Assembly: GCA_003158365.1 (NCBI GenBank)
Contig: PMIW01000058.1
Span: forward strand, 1 to 6,813
Direction of reading: 5' to 3'
Source of the DNA: Ignavibacteriota bacterium
GTDB taxonomy: Bacteria; Bacteroidota; Ignavibacteria; Tepidaquicellales; Tepidaquicellaceae
Length of the DNA stretch: 6,813 bases
The notes below the pieces were generated by a model that saw only the letters and a program-made list of their open reading frames with translations, was not told the origin of the DNA and did not search any database. The translations under genes and the position numbers were made by a program. Within the stretch, counting starts at the first letter, position 1; the number at the start of each line of letters is the position of its first letter. This document shows, one piece after another, positions 1 to 6,813 of this stretch.

Positions 1-2309
1 GGCTCTTCACCAATTCTCACTTTATCGTTAAGAGTTTCCTGTTTTAAGTTAACATATGTAAACCCGAAACCGGTTTTATCGCTGATTTTATAATCACCCC
101 GTACACCAAATAGAGTCTTCGATGCAAGTGAAAACAAATCATTCGTTTCATATGATATTTTTAAATCTTTGGATGCCAGTGCAGTAGCATTTCTGATAAC
201 TACAATGCCTGTTGAGTAATCGACTGCATAGTCTTCGTTTTCTCTTAAAGTAACAGAACCGAGAGTAAGTCTTACACTTCCCTGAACTATATTTAATCCC
301 AAATTTATTGTATTGCTGATACCCGCTTCACCTTTTGCGCTTCCTTTGATATAATATTTTGTTGCATTAACAGAATTCATAGCTAAAGACTTTCTTTGGG
401 TATATATTTCCGGAAACCTGAATGTCGTATCATCCGGTACATACTGGGCAATATTATCAAGGAACGGTCTGAGCGTTGGAAAAATAATATCTCCTGTTTC
501 GGTGTTAATTGTTCTGCCCGGTAAATAATCGAAAAGCTGGTCAGGTGCATATTTTTTTGTTGTTCCTGAATACCTGTCTATATATAGCATTGTGCTTAAA
601 GAAATTTGCCTGTCAGGTAAATTAGTGTTCAGTATATTTACATTGTTATACATTACATCTAATTTAAAACCATCCTGAATAACTTTCGAAATCGGAAGCC
701 TGTAAACATTTTTCATTTTCAGCTCCCAAGCTCTGGGTGTGGCGTCAGGGCTTTGGTTTGCACATTTAATCATAGAAAGTACCATCGTATCATTTTGAGC
801 AACATCATATTTTCCGTAACCAAATTTTTTACCTTCATATGTTTCATAAGTAACCGCAACAGCATAATTCTCAGGTACATTAATTTTTAAACTTATAAAT
901 CCCGCAATCGGGTCAATTGCATATTCTGTCGGGCTTAATTCTCTGAAAAATCCCGAGAAGCAAGTATCTGTCGCCTGTTTATTGCGTGGGTAAACATCTT
1001 TTTGATATCCAGTATGGTGATTTGTATCAAGAGATAATGTATCTTTTAGATACATATATGCTACTGCCTGTCTTTTCAACGGAACCGTATTTTCACATTG
1101 CGCCCAAACCTGAAAACTCGGTAAATCGGTTTTTATTTTTTTAGCAAGAATATCCTGCGATATTATTCCCGTTGAATCATTATAGATAGCTAAAAAACTC
1201 GGTTTATATGAAACATCAACAAAATAATGGTTATCTGAATAATCATAAACGTTTAACTGGAAATCCTGCTGCTGGGCACCTCCAGTATAATCTTTTGTTT
1301 CCTGTTTACTTTTTTTCTGTGAAATAACGGCAGATATATATAAAGGACCAAGTTTGAATTCACCCTTGATACCAAATAATGCCTGTGTAGACTGGATTAA
1401 ACTTGATTTAGTATCCAGAGATACATTACCCGCTTCAATCTTTTGAATTACTTCATCTGCATATCCTGTATATTTAATCTTCAACTGGTTTTCAAAATCG
1501 AATGTTCTCTGCGTATTCCAGTCAGCTTCGACAGTCAGTTTATCGCCGATAGTACCTTTTGCGGTAACCTGTACTTCCTGTTTGAAATTAATATTATTCT
1601 GCGAATTGGAATTTAAAGTAAGCAATGACTGGTCACTTGTAATATTCTGATAAGATGCAGTGATATCGATTGCTCCGTTAATTCTAAGATTCGCAGTAGG
1701 CGGACCGAATATGGTCTCGCTCTTGAAAGGCAGAGGTATTGTAATATCCGTAAACTTCTGGAATAATTGGGCAATATCATCCGCAGTCATCCCCTTGAAT
1801 TTTTCATCAAATAATGTAATGAATATGGTTTTTTCCTTTACCTTTGAAAGAGTTCTAATATATCTGTCCAGGGGAATTACAAGAGGAGCTTTAATATCTT
1901 CATCCTCGAAAGACTGCCTGATAACAACATTATTTAAAGAATCAAAGGTAAGTTCGGTTTTTATAAGGGAAGAATTTTCCATCAAAAGAGGATATCTTTT
2001 TTCAACTACCTGTGTGCCGTAAACATAATTTCTGTAATATTTAAAATATTTAACACGTGCTGTGGAATCAACGGGAAGCCGTCTGAGGGAATCTTCGATT
2101 GAATATTGAGTGGAATCTTTAAATTTTGTTTTTGAGGTGTCGAAAGGGTTATATACATATGTACGGAATTTATCCAAATCCCTCCGGCCCTGAGAAAAAG
2201 ATACATTGCAAATAGAAAAAAGACTTATCAAAATTGTTAAAACTATTAACAGCTTATTGGTGTTGAAACAATTATGTCTTTTCTGTATGTTTGCTAAGAG
2301 AAAAATCAA
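1..2309 (-). CDS. sprA: SprA/Sov, type IX secretion outer-membrane translocon, N-terminal part (3' end outside window)
   Basis: SprA is the very large single-chain beta-barrel through which type IX (Por) secretion cargo crosses the outer membrane; in gliding Bacteroidota it is also needed for motility. The minus-strand frame is open for 769 codons from 2309 to the window edge, about a third of the family's usual length of over 2,000 residues. Numbering from the TTG: basic n-region and hydrophobic core at about 9-36, with likely cleavage before Gln40 (VSFS|Q). The strongest family block is about 241-330, including KGTIGDKLTVEADWNTQRTF, ENQLKIKYTGYADE, IEAGNVSL and SLIQSTQALFGIKGEFKLG. Further SprA-like stretches are GDIIFPTLRPF (606-616), ENEDYAVDYSTGIVVI (690-705) and the final NDKVRIGEE (761-769). 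No frameshift or internal stop was found. Start choice: an in-frame TAA lies at 2324-2322 and the first in-frame ATG is codon 110, after the signal peptide. TTG at 2309-2307 is therefore the best start, although CTG at codon 20 or a sequence error cannot be excluded. It is divergent from the metallopeptidase gene. Identity is from remembered family motifs; I am confident. Confidence 0.93.
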   Translation of the reverse strand, partial: MIFLLANIQKRHNCFNTNKLLIVLTILISLFSICNVSFSQGRRDLDKFRTYVYNPFDTSKTKFKDSTQYSIEDSLRRLPVDSTARVKYFKYYRNYVYGTQVVEKRYPLLMENSSLIKTELTFDSLNNVVIRQSFEDEDIKAPLVIPLDRYIRTLSKVKEKTIFITLFDEKFKGMTADDIAQLFQKFTDITIPLPFKSETIFGPPTANLRINGAIDITASYQNITSDQSLLTLNSNSQNNINFKQEVQVTAKGTIGDKLTVEADWNTQRTFDFENQLKIKYTGYADEVIQKIEAGNVSLDTKSSLIQSTQALFGIKGEFKLGPLYISAVISQKKSKQETKDYTGGAQQQDFQLNVYDYSDNHYFVDVSYKPSFLAIYNDSTGIISQDILAKKIKTDLPSFQVWAQCENTVPLKRQAVAYMYLKDTLSLDTNHHTGYQKDVYPRNKQATDTCFSGFFRELSPTEYAIDPIAGFISLKINVPENYAVAVTYETYEGKKFGYGKYDVAQNDTMVLSMIKCANQSPDATPRAWELKMKNVYRLPISKVIQDGFKLDVMYNNVNILNTNLPDRQISLSTMLYIDRYSGTTKKYAPDQLFDYLPGRTINTETGDIIFPTLRPFLDNIAQYVPDDTTFRFPEIYTQRKSLAMNSVNATKYYIKGSAKGEAGISNTINLGLNIVQGSVRLTLGSVTLRENEDYAVDYSTGIVVIRNATALASKDLKISYETNDLFSLASKTLFGVRGDYKISDKTGFGFTYVNLKQETLNDKVRIGEE

Positions 2310-2491
2310 AAATTTAATATATTAGTTATAAACAATATAAAATAAGCTATAGGCTAAAAATTTAAATTAATGAATAATTTTTTAAAATGAAAATTTCGTA
2401 AACTCAACCCAATAACACTATTCACAATTTTTACTCGCTTTTAAAATACGAAATATAGATTCAATAATAAATATTAATATAATTATAATCA
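2310..2491. promoter_or_regulatory. AT-rich divergent intergenic region between sprA and the metallopeptidase gene
   Basis: This 182-base gap separates the 5' ends of two diverging genes, so by position it must hold promoters for both. It is far more AT-rich than the flanking genes and has many A/T runs. A perfect 10-base palindrome, TAATATATTA, sits at 2315-2324 just upstream of the proposed sprA start. I found no convincing pair of -35 and -10 elements on either strand, and no clear Bacteroidota-type pair (TTTG upstream of TAnnTTTG). No operator, riboswitch or small ORF is apparent. The role is inferred from position only. Confidence 0.5.
2478..2489 (+). promoter_or_regulatory. Tandem TATAAT hexamers directly before the metallopeptidase start (weak promoter candidate)
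   Basis: Two adjacent perfect TATAAT hexamers lie at 2478-2483 and 2484-2489, ending two bases before the ATG at 2492. The first could act as a -10 element giving an almost leaderless transcript. However, the positions 17 bases upstream do not resemble TTGACA, and such hexamers arise easily by chance in DNA this AT-rich. It is listed only because nothing better is visible for this gene. Confidence 0.15.
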
Positions 2492-5400
2492 ATGGTTAAT
2501 AAAAAAGATATTTTTTTTGTCTGGATGACTATTTCGCTTTGTTTTTTTTATTATAATGCGGGTATTGCACAATTCGATTCGTATCCCGAACTGGAGTGGT
2601 ATACAATCGAAACAACACATTTTACGGTAACGTATCACGAGGGCACCGAGCGAACTGCCCAAACCATAGCCAAGATTGCCGAGGAAATGTACGGTCCGAT
2701 TACTTCACTTTATGACTACCAGCTTTTGGAAAAAGTGAATTTCGTTGTCAATGACGTATCTGATATAGCAAACGGGGCTACGGATTTTTACGGCAACAGG
2801 ATTGAAATATTTGCTTCGGCTCTGGATTTCGATTTAAGAGGAACTCATAACTGGCTCAGGAACGTAATAACACACGAATTTACTCATATGGTTCAGCTTC
2901 AGGCATCAATGAAATTTGCAAAAAGAATGCCTGCTATTTATCTTCAATGGTTAAATTATGAAAAAGAAAGAAGACCTGATGTGCTTTACGGCTACCCTAA
3001 CGTAATTGTATCTTATCCGATATCGGGAATCGGTGTTCCATCGTGGATGGCGGAAGGTATTGCGCAGTACCAGAGACAGCAGACGGGTTATGATTACTGG
3101 GATTCGCACAGAGATATGATTTTACGCTCTTATGTAATGGATAATGATATGCTTTCCTGGAATGAGATGGGTCAGTTTTCATCCATCACAAGCCTGAAGG
3201 CAGAATCAATTTATAATTCCGGATTTGCTTTAATAAGATACATTTCGGAAAAGTACGGGGAAAATAAATTAAAAGAAATCAGCCGGAACCTCGGCGAGCT
3301 GACAAATTTCAGCGTGGATAAAGCAATAAAGCAGGCTCTGAATAAAGACGGAATTGACTTATATAACGAATGGAAAAATTATCTTAAAAACGATTACAAC
3401 GAAAAACTTAAAAATGTAAAAGCTTCAGAAACTCCCGAAGATATAATAGAGAAAACCGGTTTTGCAAATTACTTCCCGCAATTCTCACCGGACGGGAAAA
3501 AGATTGCTTATCTTTCCAACCAGGATTTTGATTTTGCAAGAACATCATTATTCTTATACGATATCGAGACCAAAAAATCGGAAATGATTGCGTTCCCGGT
3601 ATCAACAAATTTTTCATGGTCACCCGACGGTAAAAAGATATTATATGCCGAAAGAACATTCCCTCCTACAATAGACGGGATTTCGATTTATGATGTATAT
3701 GAATTCACATTCAAAGATAAATCGGTAAAGCGCCTTACAAAAGATTTAAGAGCTTACTCCCCTGCATATTCAAGGGACGGTGAAAAAATTTGTTTTATCG
3801 TGAATAAAGGCGGTACATTGAATCTGTACATTTCAGATAAAGACGGGAAAAACAAACAACCTATTACTAGTTACAACCAGGGAGAACAGATTTACAACCC
3901 GAAATTTTCACCCGACGGGAGCAGAATATATTTTGACTTCTCGCAAAAAGATTCAAGAGAGATTGCATATATAGATATAGAAACGAAAAAATTTGAATAC
4001 GTATTAAATGATGAAAACGTTGACGAAAGAAATCCTTTTATTTCCGAAGACGGAAAGAAAATGTATTATTCATCCGACAGAACAGGCATCTTTAACATTT
4101 ATTCATATGATTTCGAGACAAAGGAAATAAAGCAGATTACAAATGTCGAGGGCGGTGCTTTTATGCCTTCAGTATACAAGGGAAATCTGACTTATTCGAC
4201 ATACAAGTCAACAGGATACAAGATAGCGATGTTTAAAGATTTTGCGGAAAAAAATACTTCCGAATTCGGTGAATACATCAGACCTGAAAGGCTGATAAAA
4301 CAGACTGCTTCAACAGAAAATTATGACTGGGCAAAATTAAAAAATTTCGATGATACTAAAGTAAACGAATTAAAGCCGAGTAAGTATAAAAGCCTGTTCA
4401 CGCAGTTATCCATTTTTCCGGTACTGAGATATGATGATTATTCTAAAAACGGAAATGTTCTCGATGCAATTAAACCAGGAGTATATATTTATTCGGACGA
4501 AATAATGAGCAGGTTTTCGATATTCGGAGGATTGAGCATAAACAGGAAAATGGAAAGGGATATATTTTTTGAATTCACGTACAACAACGGTGTGCCATTC
4601 TATGAAAAGTTCTTCGCAAGGACGCTCGGTTTCGCACCTAAATTCAATCTTGCTCTTTATAATGTATACAGGAAATCCACGGGGCAGATTATAGCGGGTT
4701 TAGACTCCATTAATGTAGGAGTTAATTATGATTTGCTTGCAATTGATTTTGGAATGGAATTCAAAATCATTAATACAAATCACACGATGAAGTTTACTTA
4801 TAATTTTTCAAAATACGCAGCAGATGTCGACGGGTTTTTGATTCCGGCAACAGGTATTTTTATTCAAGGCTCTGCATCGGATTATTTTAAGGCAAACGGA
4901 CTTACCGTTGATTATGATTATGAAAATTATAATTACAGCAGGAATACCGATATAAATCCCGTTGGCAGAAAAGTTAAAATCGAATATCAGTATGAATCGA
5001 GTAAAATAAACCCTGAATATGCAGTTGATGAAAACAATAATCTGATAACCGTATATACTCAAAACCACTTGCATAAACTGGATGCAAACTGGCTTGAGTC
5101 TGTAGGACTTTTCGGTAACAAGCATTCAATAGCACTAAAACTCAGGGCAGCAACAATTTTCGGACCGCAGGTACAGGATTTTTACAGCTTCTATGCTTCG
5201 GGACTACCTGGAATGAAGGGATATCCTTTTTATGCGCTCGGCGGCGGAAGATTATTTACTGCTAACCTGACTTATCGTTTCCCGATTCTTACTAAAATCG
5301 ATACGCGCATTTCACCGTTTTATCTCGATAAACTATTTTTCGGAGTATACGGCGACTGGGGAAATGCCTGGGATGAAAAGGATGTAAAGATAAACCAGTT

Positions 5401-5584
5401 TAAATCTGATATCGGCGCAGAATTAAGGCTTCAAATGTTTTCGTCTTATGAATTTCCAACTGCGTTATTTGTAAATGCATCTTACGGGTTTGACCAGTTT
5501 ACTAAGAATTTCCAGGGTACGAATGTTACTTACGGCAAAGAGGTAAGATATTATTTCGGAATGCTGTTCGGATTTGATTTATAG
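2492..5584 (+). CDS. Exported gluzincin metallopeptidase - PD40 beta-propeller - Omp85-like outer-membrane barrel fusion
   Basis: This is a complete 1030-residue protein. Residues 1-27 form a signal peptide (MVNKK, hydrophobic stretch, then AGIA|Q or IAQ|F). Residues about 33-305 are a peptidase MA/M1-like zinc domain: HEFTH at 128-132 supplies ligands His128 and His132 and catalytic Glu129, and PSWMAEGIAQY at 183-193 supplies the probable third ligand Glu188. About 56 residues separate the two motifs, against 18 in classical M1 enzymes. Residues about 325-570 are a TolB/PD40 propeller with five SPDG-like blade motifs starting near 332, 377, 427, 472 and 518. Residues about 640-1030 are rich in alternating aromatic strands and carry GLPGMKGYPFYALGGG at 904-919, like the conserved loop and strand of Omp85 (BamA/TamA) barrels. 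The chain ends in YFGMLFGFDL. I infer a barrel in the outer membrane with the peptidase and propeller tethered to it; which side they face and the substrate are unknown. The ATG at 2492 directly precedes the signal peptide. No Shine-Dalgarno sequence is possible, because 2461-2491 contains no G. Databases may label such proteins TolB or biopolymer transporter from the propeller alone, which would mislead. Confidence 0.88.
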   Translation: MVNKKDIFFVWMTISLCFFYYNAGIAQFDSYPELEWYTIETTHFTVTYHEGTERTAQTIAKIAEEMYGPITSLYDYQLLEKVNFVVNDVSDIANGATDFYGNRIEIFASALDFDLRGTHNWLRNVITHEFTHMVQLQASMKFAKRMPAIYLQWLNYEKERRPDVLYGYPNVIVSYPISGIGVPSWMAEGIAQYQRQQTGYDYWDSHRDMILRSYVMDNDMLSWNEMGQFSSITSLKAESIYNSGFALIRYISEKYGENKLKEISRNLGELTNFSVDKAIKQALNKDGIDLYNEWKNYLKNDYNEKLKNVKASETPEDIIEKTGFANYFPQFSPDGKKIAYLSNQDFDFARTSLFLYDIETKKSEMIAFPVSTNFSWSPDGKKILYAERTFPPTIDGISIYDVYEFTFKDKSVKRLTKDLRAYSPAYSRDGEKICFIVNKGGTLNLYISDKDGKNKQPITSYNQGEQIYNPKFSPDGSRIYFDFSQKDSREIAYIDIETKKFEYVLNDENVDERNPFISEDGKKMYYSSDRTGIFNIYSYDFETKEIKQITNVEGGAFMPSVYKGNLTYSTYKSTGYKIAMFKDFAEKNTSEFGEYIRPERLIKQTASTENYDWAKLKNFDDTKVNELKPSKYKSLFTQLSIFPVLRYDDYSKNGNVLDAIKPGVYIYSDEIMSRFSIFGGLSINRKMERDIFFEFTYNNGVPFYEKFFARTLGFAPKFNLALYNVYRKSTGQIIAGLDSINVGVNYDLLAIDFGMEFKIINTNHTMKFTYNFSKYAADVDGFLIPATGIFIQGSASDYFKANGLTVDYDYENYNYSRNTDINPVGRKVKIEYQYESSKINPEYAVDENNNLITVYTQNHLHKLDANWLESVGLFGNKHSIALKLRAATIFGPQVQDFYSFYASGLPGMKGYPFYALGGGRLFTANLTYRFPILTKIDTRISPFYLDKLFFGVYGDWGNAWDEKDVKINQFKSDIGAELRLQMFSSYEFPTALFVNASYGFDQFTKNFQGTNVTYGKEVRYYFGMLFGFDL

Positions 5585-5603
5585 AGTAAATTAAAATTCT
5601 ATA
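5580..5603. terminator. Weak hairpin at the convergent gene junction, possible bidirectional terminator
   Basis: TATAGA at 5580-5585 is perfectly complementary to TCTATA at 5598-5603, giving a 6-base-pair stem with a 12-base loop. It overlaps the stop codons of both converging genes. The stem is mostly A-T, so it is thermodynamically weak, and no long U-tract follows on either strand. The location is where a shared terminator would be expected, but the structure alone is poor evidence. Confidence 0.2.
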
Positions 5604-6813
5604 TTTACCCCGGATGTGAAATTTCTGTTAGGAGCAACTATTCTTTCAAGCTCCTGATAGAATTTATCGAATACATTATTTACTGCAGCAAAGATATTAA
5701 TTTTATTCGCAATTTCTTTGCTCAGTTTCATATTCATTAAAAAATATTCTTTCGGCTCTTCATATTTATAAAAAATCACTTTTTCGACTTTACTTACGAA
5801 TTTTCCGCTTACATTAAAATTAAAACCGAAATAATTTAAATTTACGGAAGAGTTATAAAGGTGTTTCGGTTTATAAGGCAGTAAATCATCAGTTCTGTTA
5901 GCTGATAAATCCCTTGCATCATTAAACGTGTAATCAAACTCGAACTTGTACCCGAATTTTTCATTAAATATCCTGAATGAGGAATTGTATTCAATAAGAA
6001 AATCAAATCCCCTGCTCTGAGATTTGGAAATGTTCTTAACCTGAAACGGACCCAGCGCATTAGTTCCTACATTTACATATTGAATTAAATCATCATAAAG
6101 ATTAAAGAAGAAAGAAAAATCGACAATGAATCTTGTCTTGTACTGTTTCCTGACACCGATTTCAAAAGAGTACATTCTTTCCGGCCTTAAATCCGGGTTA
6201 TAAATAAAATTAAATCCGCCGAATAATTCTTTTTTAAAATACTGTTCGGCAATGGATGGCGCCCTGAAAGCCCTGCCGACCAGTACCCTGAATGATGTAT
6301 TATTCAAAAACTTATTTTCCAAATCGGGAGAATAAAGCAAAGAAAATTTCGGACTTAACTGAATGGTACTCGAGCCTCCGACAAATGCATTATAGTCAAG
6401 CCTGCCGCCGATGGTTGACGATAAAATACTTTCTCCGTTATATTGCTTAATAATATTCCACTGTTCCTGAGTATAAATTCCTAAATTATTCTGCTGCTGG
6501 TCGCCGTATAAAATATCAGCAGGGCTTGAACGCACAACATTCCACTGAGCATCGATTCCTGTAATCAAATAGTGCGAAGGATGCAATTGATAATCCATCT
6601 GGCTGATGTTGCCGAAGTTATAAGATGTGATATAATTCAAAAAATCCTGACCGGGCACACCGTAAGTTATGGCAACGGGATTATTCGCATTATAAGTCGA
6701 GACACTTTTAAGTTTATAATAATAAAATCTTGAAGAAAATTTCGCTCCGGGACTTGGCAGTGAGTAATATGAGAAATCTATACTCTGAGTTTCCTTATTA
6801 ATTTTATCTCCAA
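5591..6813 (-). CDS. TonB-dependent outer-membrane receptor, C-terminal beta-barrel part (5' end outside window)
   Basis: TonB-dependent receptors import scarce ligands such as siderophores, cobalamin, metals or glycans across the outer membrane, using energy from TonB-ExbB-ExbD. Here 406 residues of the barrel are present, ending at TAA (5593-5591). The frame stays open to the right edge, so the signal peptide, TonB box and plug domain are missing. Visible hallmarks are VGRAFRAPSIAEQYF near 6280-6236, NPDLRPER near 6199-6176 (the usual N-P-x-L-x-P-E signature), many alternating aromatic strands, and a C-terminal VNNVFDKFYQ followed by a terminal Phe in NIEF, the typical barrel-assembly signal. 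A GTG at 6658 could be miscalled as the start, but the same frame continues 51 codons further upstream with barrel-like sequence. The ligand cannot be told from this portion; the short strands and loops resemble the BtuB/colicin-I receptor type more than the very large SusC type. It converges on the metallopeptidase gene, with 6 bases between the stops. Confidence 0.93.
   Translation of the reverse strand, partial: GDKINKETQSIDFSYYSLPSPGAKFSSRFYYYKLKSVSTYNANNPVAITYGVPGQDFLNYITSYNFGNISQMDYQLHPSHYLITGIDAQWNVVRSSPADILYGDQQQNNLGIYTQEQWNIIKQYNGESILSSTIGGRLDYNAFVGGSSTIQLSPKFSLLYSPDLENKFLNNTSFRVLVGRAFRAPSIAEQYFKKELFGGFNFIYNPDLRPERMYSFEIGVRKQYKTRFIVDFSFFFNLYDDLIQYVNVGTNALGPFQVKNISKSQSRGFDFLIEYNSSFRIFNEKFGYKFEFDYTFNDARDLSANRTDDLLPYKPKHLYNSSVNLNYFGFNFNVSGKFVSKVEKVIFYKYEEPKEYFLMNMKLSKEIANKINIFAAVNNVFDKFYQELERIVAPNRNFTSGVNIEF

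Noticed and set aside
1660..2022. A 120-codon open frame on the plus strand
   Set aside because: It is antisense to the strongly conserved SprA coding sequence, and its translation has no recognisable domain or sensible composition; it is a shadow frame.
2006..2206. A 66-codon minus-strand frame starting at an ATG, which might look like the true 5' gene
   Set aside because: It is out of frame with SprA, overlaps the SprA N-terminus and resembles no protein. The SprA frame itself continues unbroken past it, so no frameshift needs to be invoked.
2234..2309. SprA as a lipoprotein because of the Cys in FSIC near the end of the signal peptide
   Set aside because: The residues before the Cys do not fit a lipobox (Ile at -1, Phe at -3), and SprA-family proteins are barrel proteins with ordinary signal peptides.
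2421..2447. TTCACA (2421-2426) and TAAAAT (2442-2447) as a sigma-70-like promoter
   Set aside because: The spacer is only 15 bases and both hexamers are imperfect; in such AT-rich DNA this is not distinguishable from chance.
2997..3659. Two minus-strand open frames (2997-3182 and 3408-3659)
   Set aside because: Both lie antisense within the metallopeptidase/propeller coding sequence, have no domain signal, and are explained by codon bias of the real gene.
4808..5125. A 105-codon minus-strand frame with hydrophobic stretches
   Set aside because: Its Ile/Val-rich runs are the antisense of Asn/Tyr/Asp-rich barrel strands of the fusion protein; there is no independent gene evidence.
5842..6060. 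A 72-codon minus-strand frame
   Set aside because: It overlaps the TonB-dependent receptor in another frame of the same strand, and the receptor frame is clearly the coding one.
6656..6658. GTG as the start of a 355-residue protein
   Set aside because: The same frame stays open to the window edge with barrel-like sequence, and a receptor lacking signal peptide and plug would make no sense; the gene simply begins outside the window.

Overview
The window is AT-rich DNA from a Gram-negative (diderm) bacterium. It holds three large outer-membrane proteins and no RNA genes, mobile elements or CRISPR arrays that I can see. A clear SprA, Gln at the predicted mature N-terminus of two exported proteins, and leaders without Shine-Dalgarno sequences all point to the Bacteroidota/Ignavibacteriota side of the FCB group. 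I cannot place it more finely from sequence alone.

Layout. (1) Positions 1-2309, minus strand: the N-terminal 769 codons of SprA (Sov), the giant outer-membrane translocon of the type IX secretion system. The gene runs off the left edge. No ATG is available at its 5' end, and a TTG at 2309-2307 is the best start. (2) Positions 2310-2491: a very AT-rich divergent intergenic region that must carry the promoters of both flanking genes. (3) Positions 2492-5584, plus strand: a complete 1030-residue exported protein. It combines an N-terminal HEFTH zinc metallopeptidase domain, a TolB/PD40-type beta-propeller and a C-terminal Omp85 (BamA/TamA)-like beta-barrel. (4) Positions 5591-6813, minus strand: the C-terminal 406 residues of a TonB-dependent receptor, running off the right edge. 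It converges on the metallopeptidase gene with only 6 bases between the two stop codons.

How the genes may work together. SprA exports type IX cargo. The middle protein looks like a peptidase and propeller tethered to an outer-membrane barrel. The TonB-dependent receptor imports a ligand that cannot be identified here. The genes lie in divergent and convergent orientation, so they are not an operon, and a shared role is speculation. The most notable object is the peptidase-propeller-barrel fusion. I think it belongs to a recurring but poorly characterised family rather than being unique to this genome.
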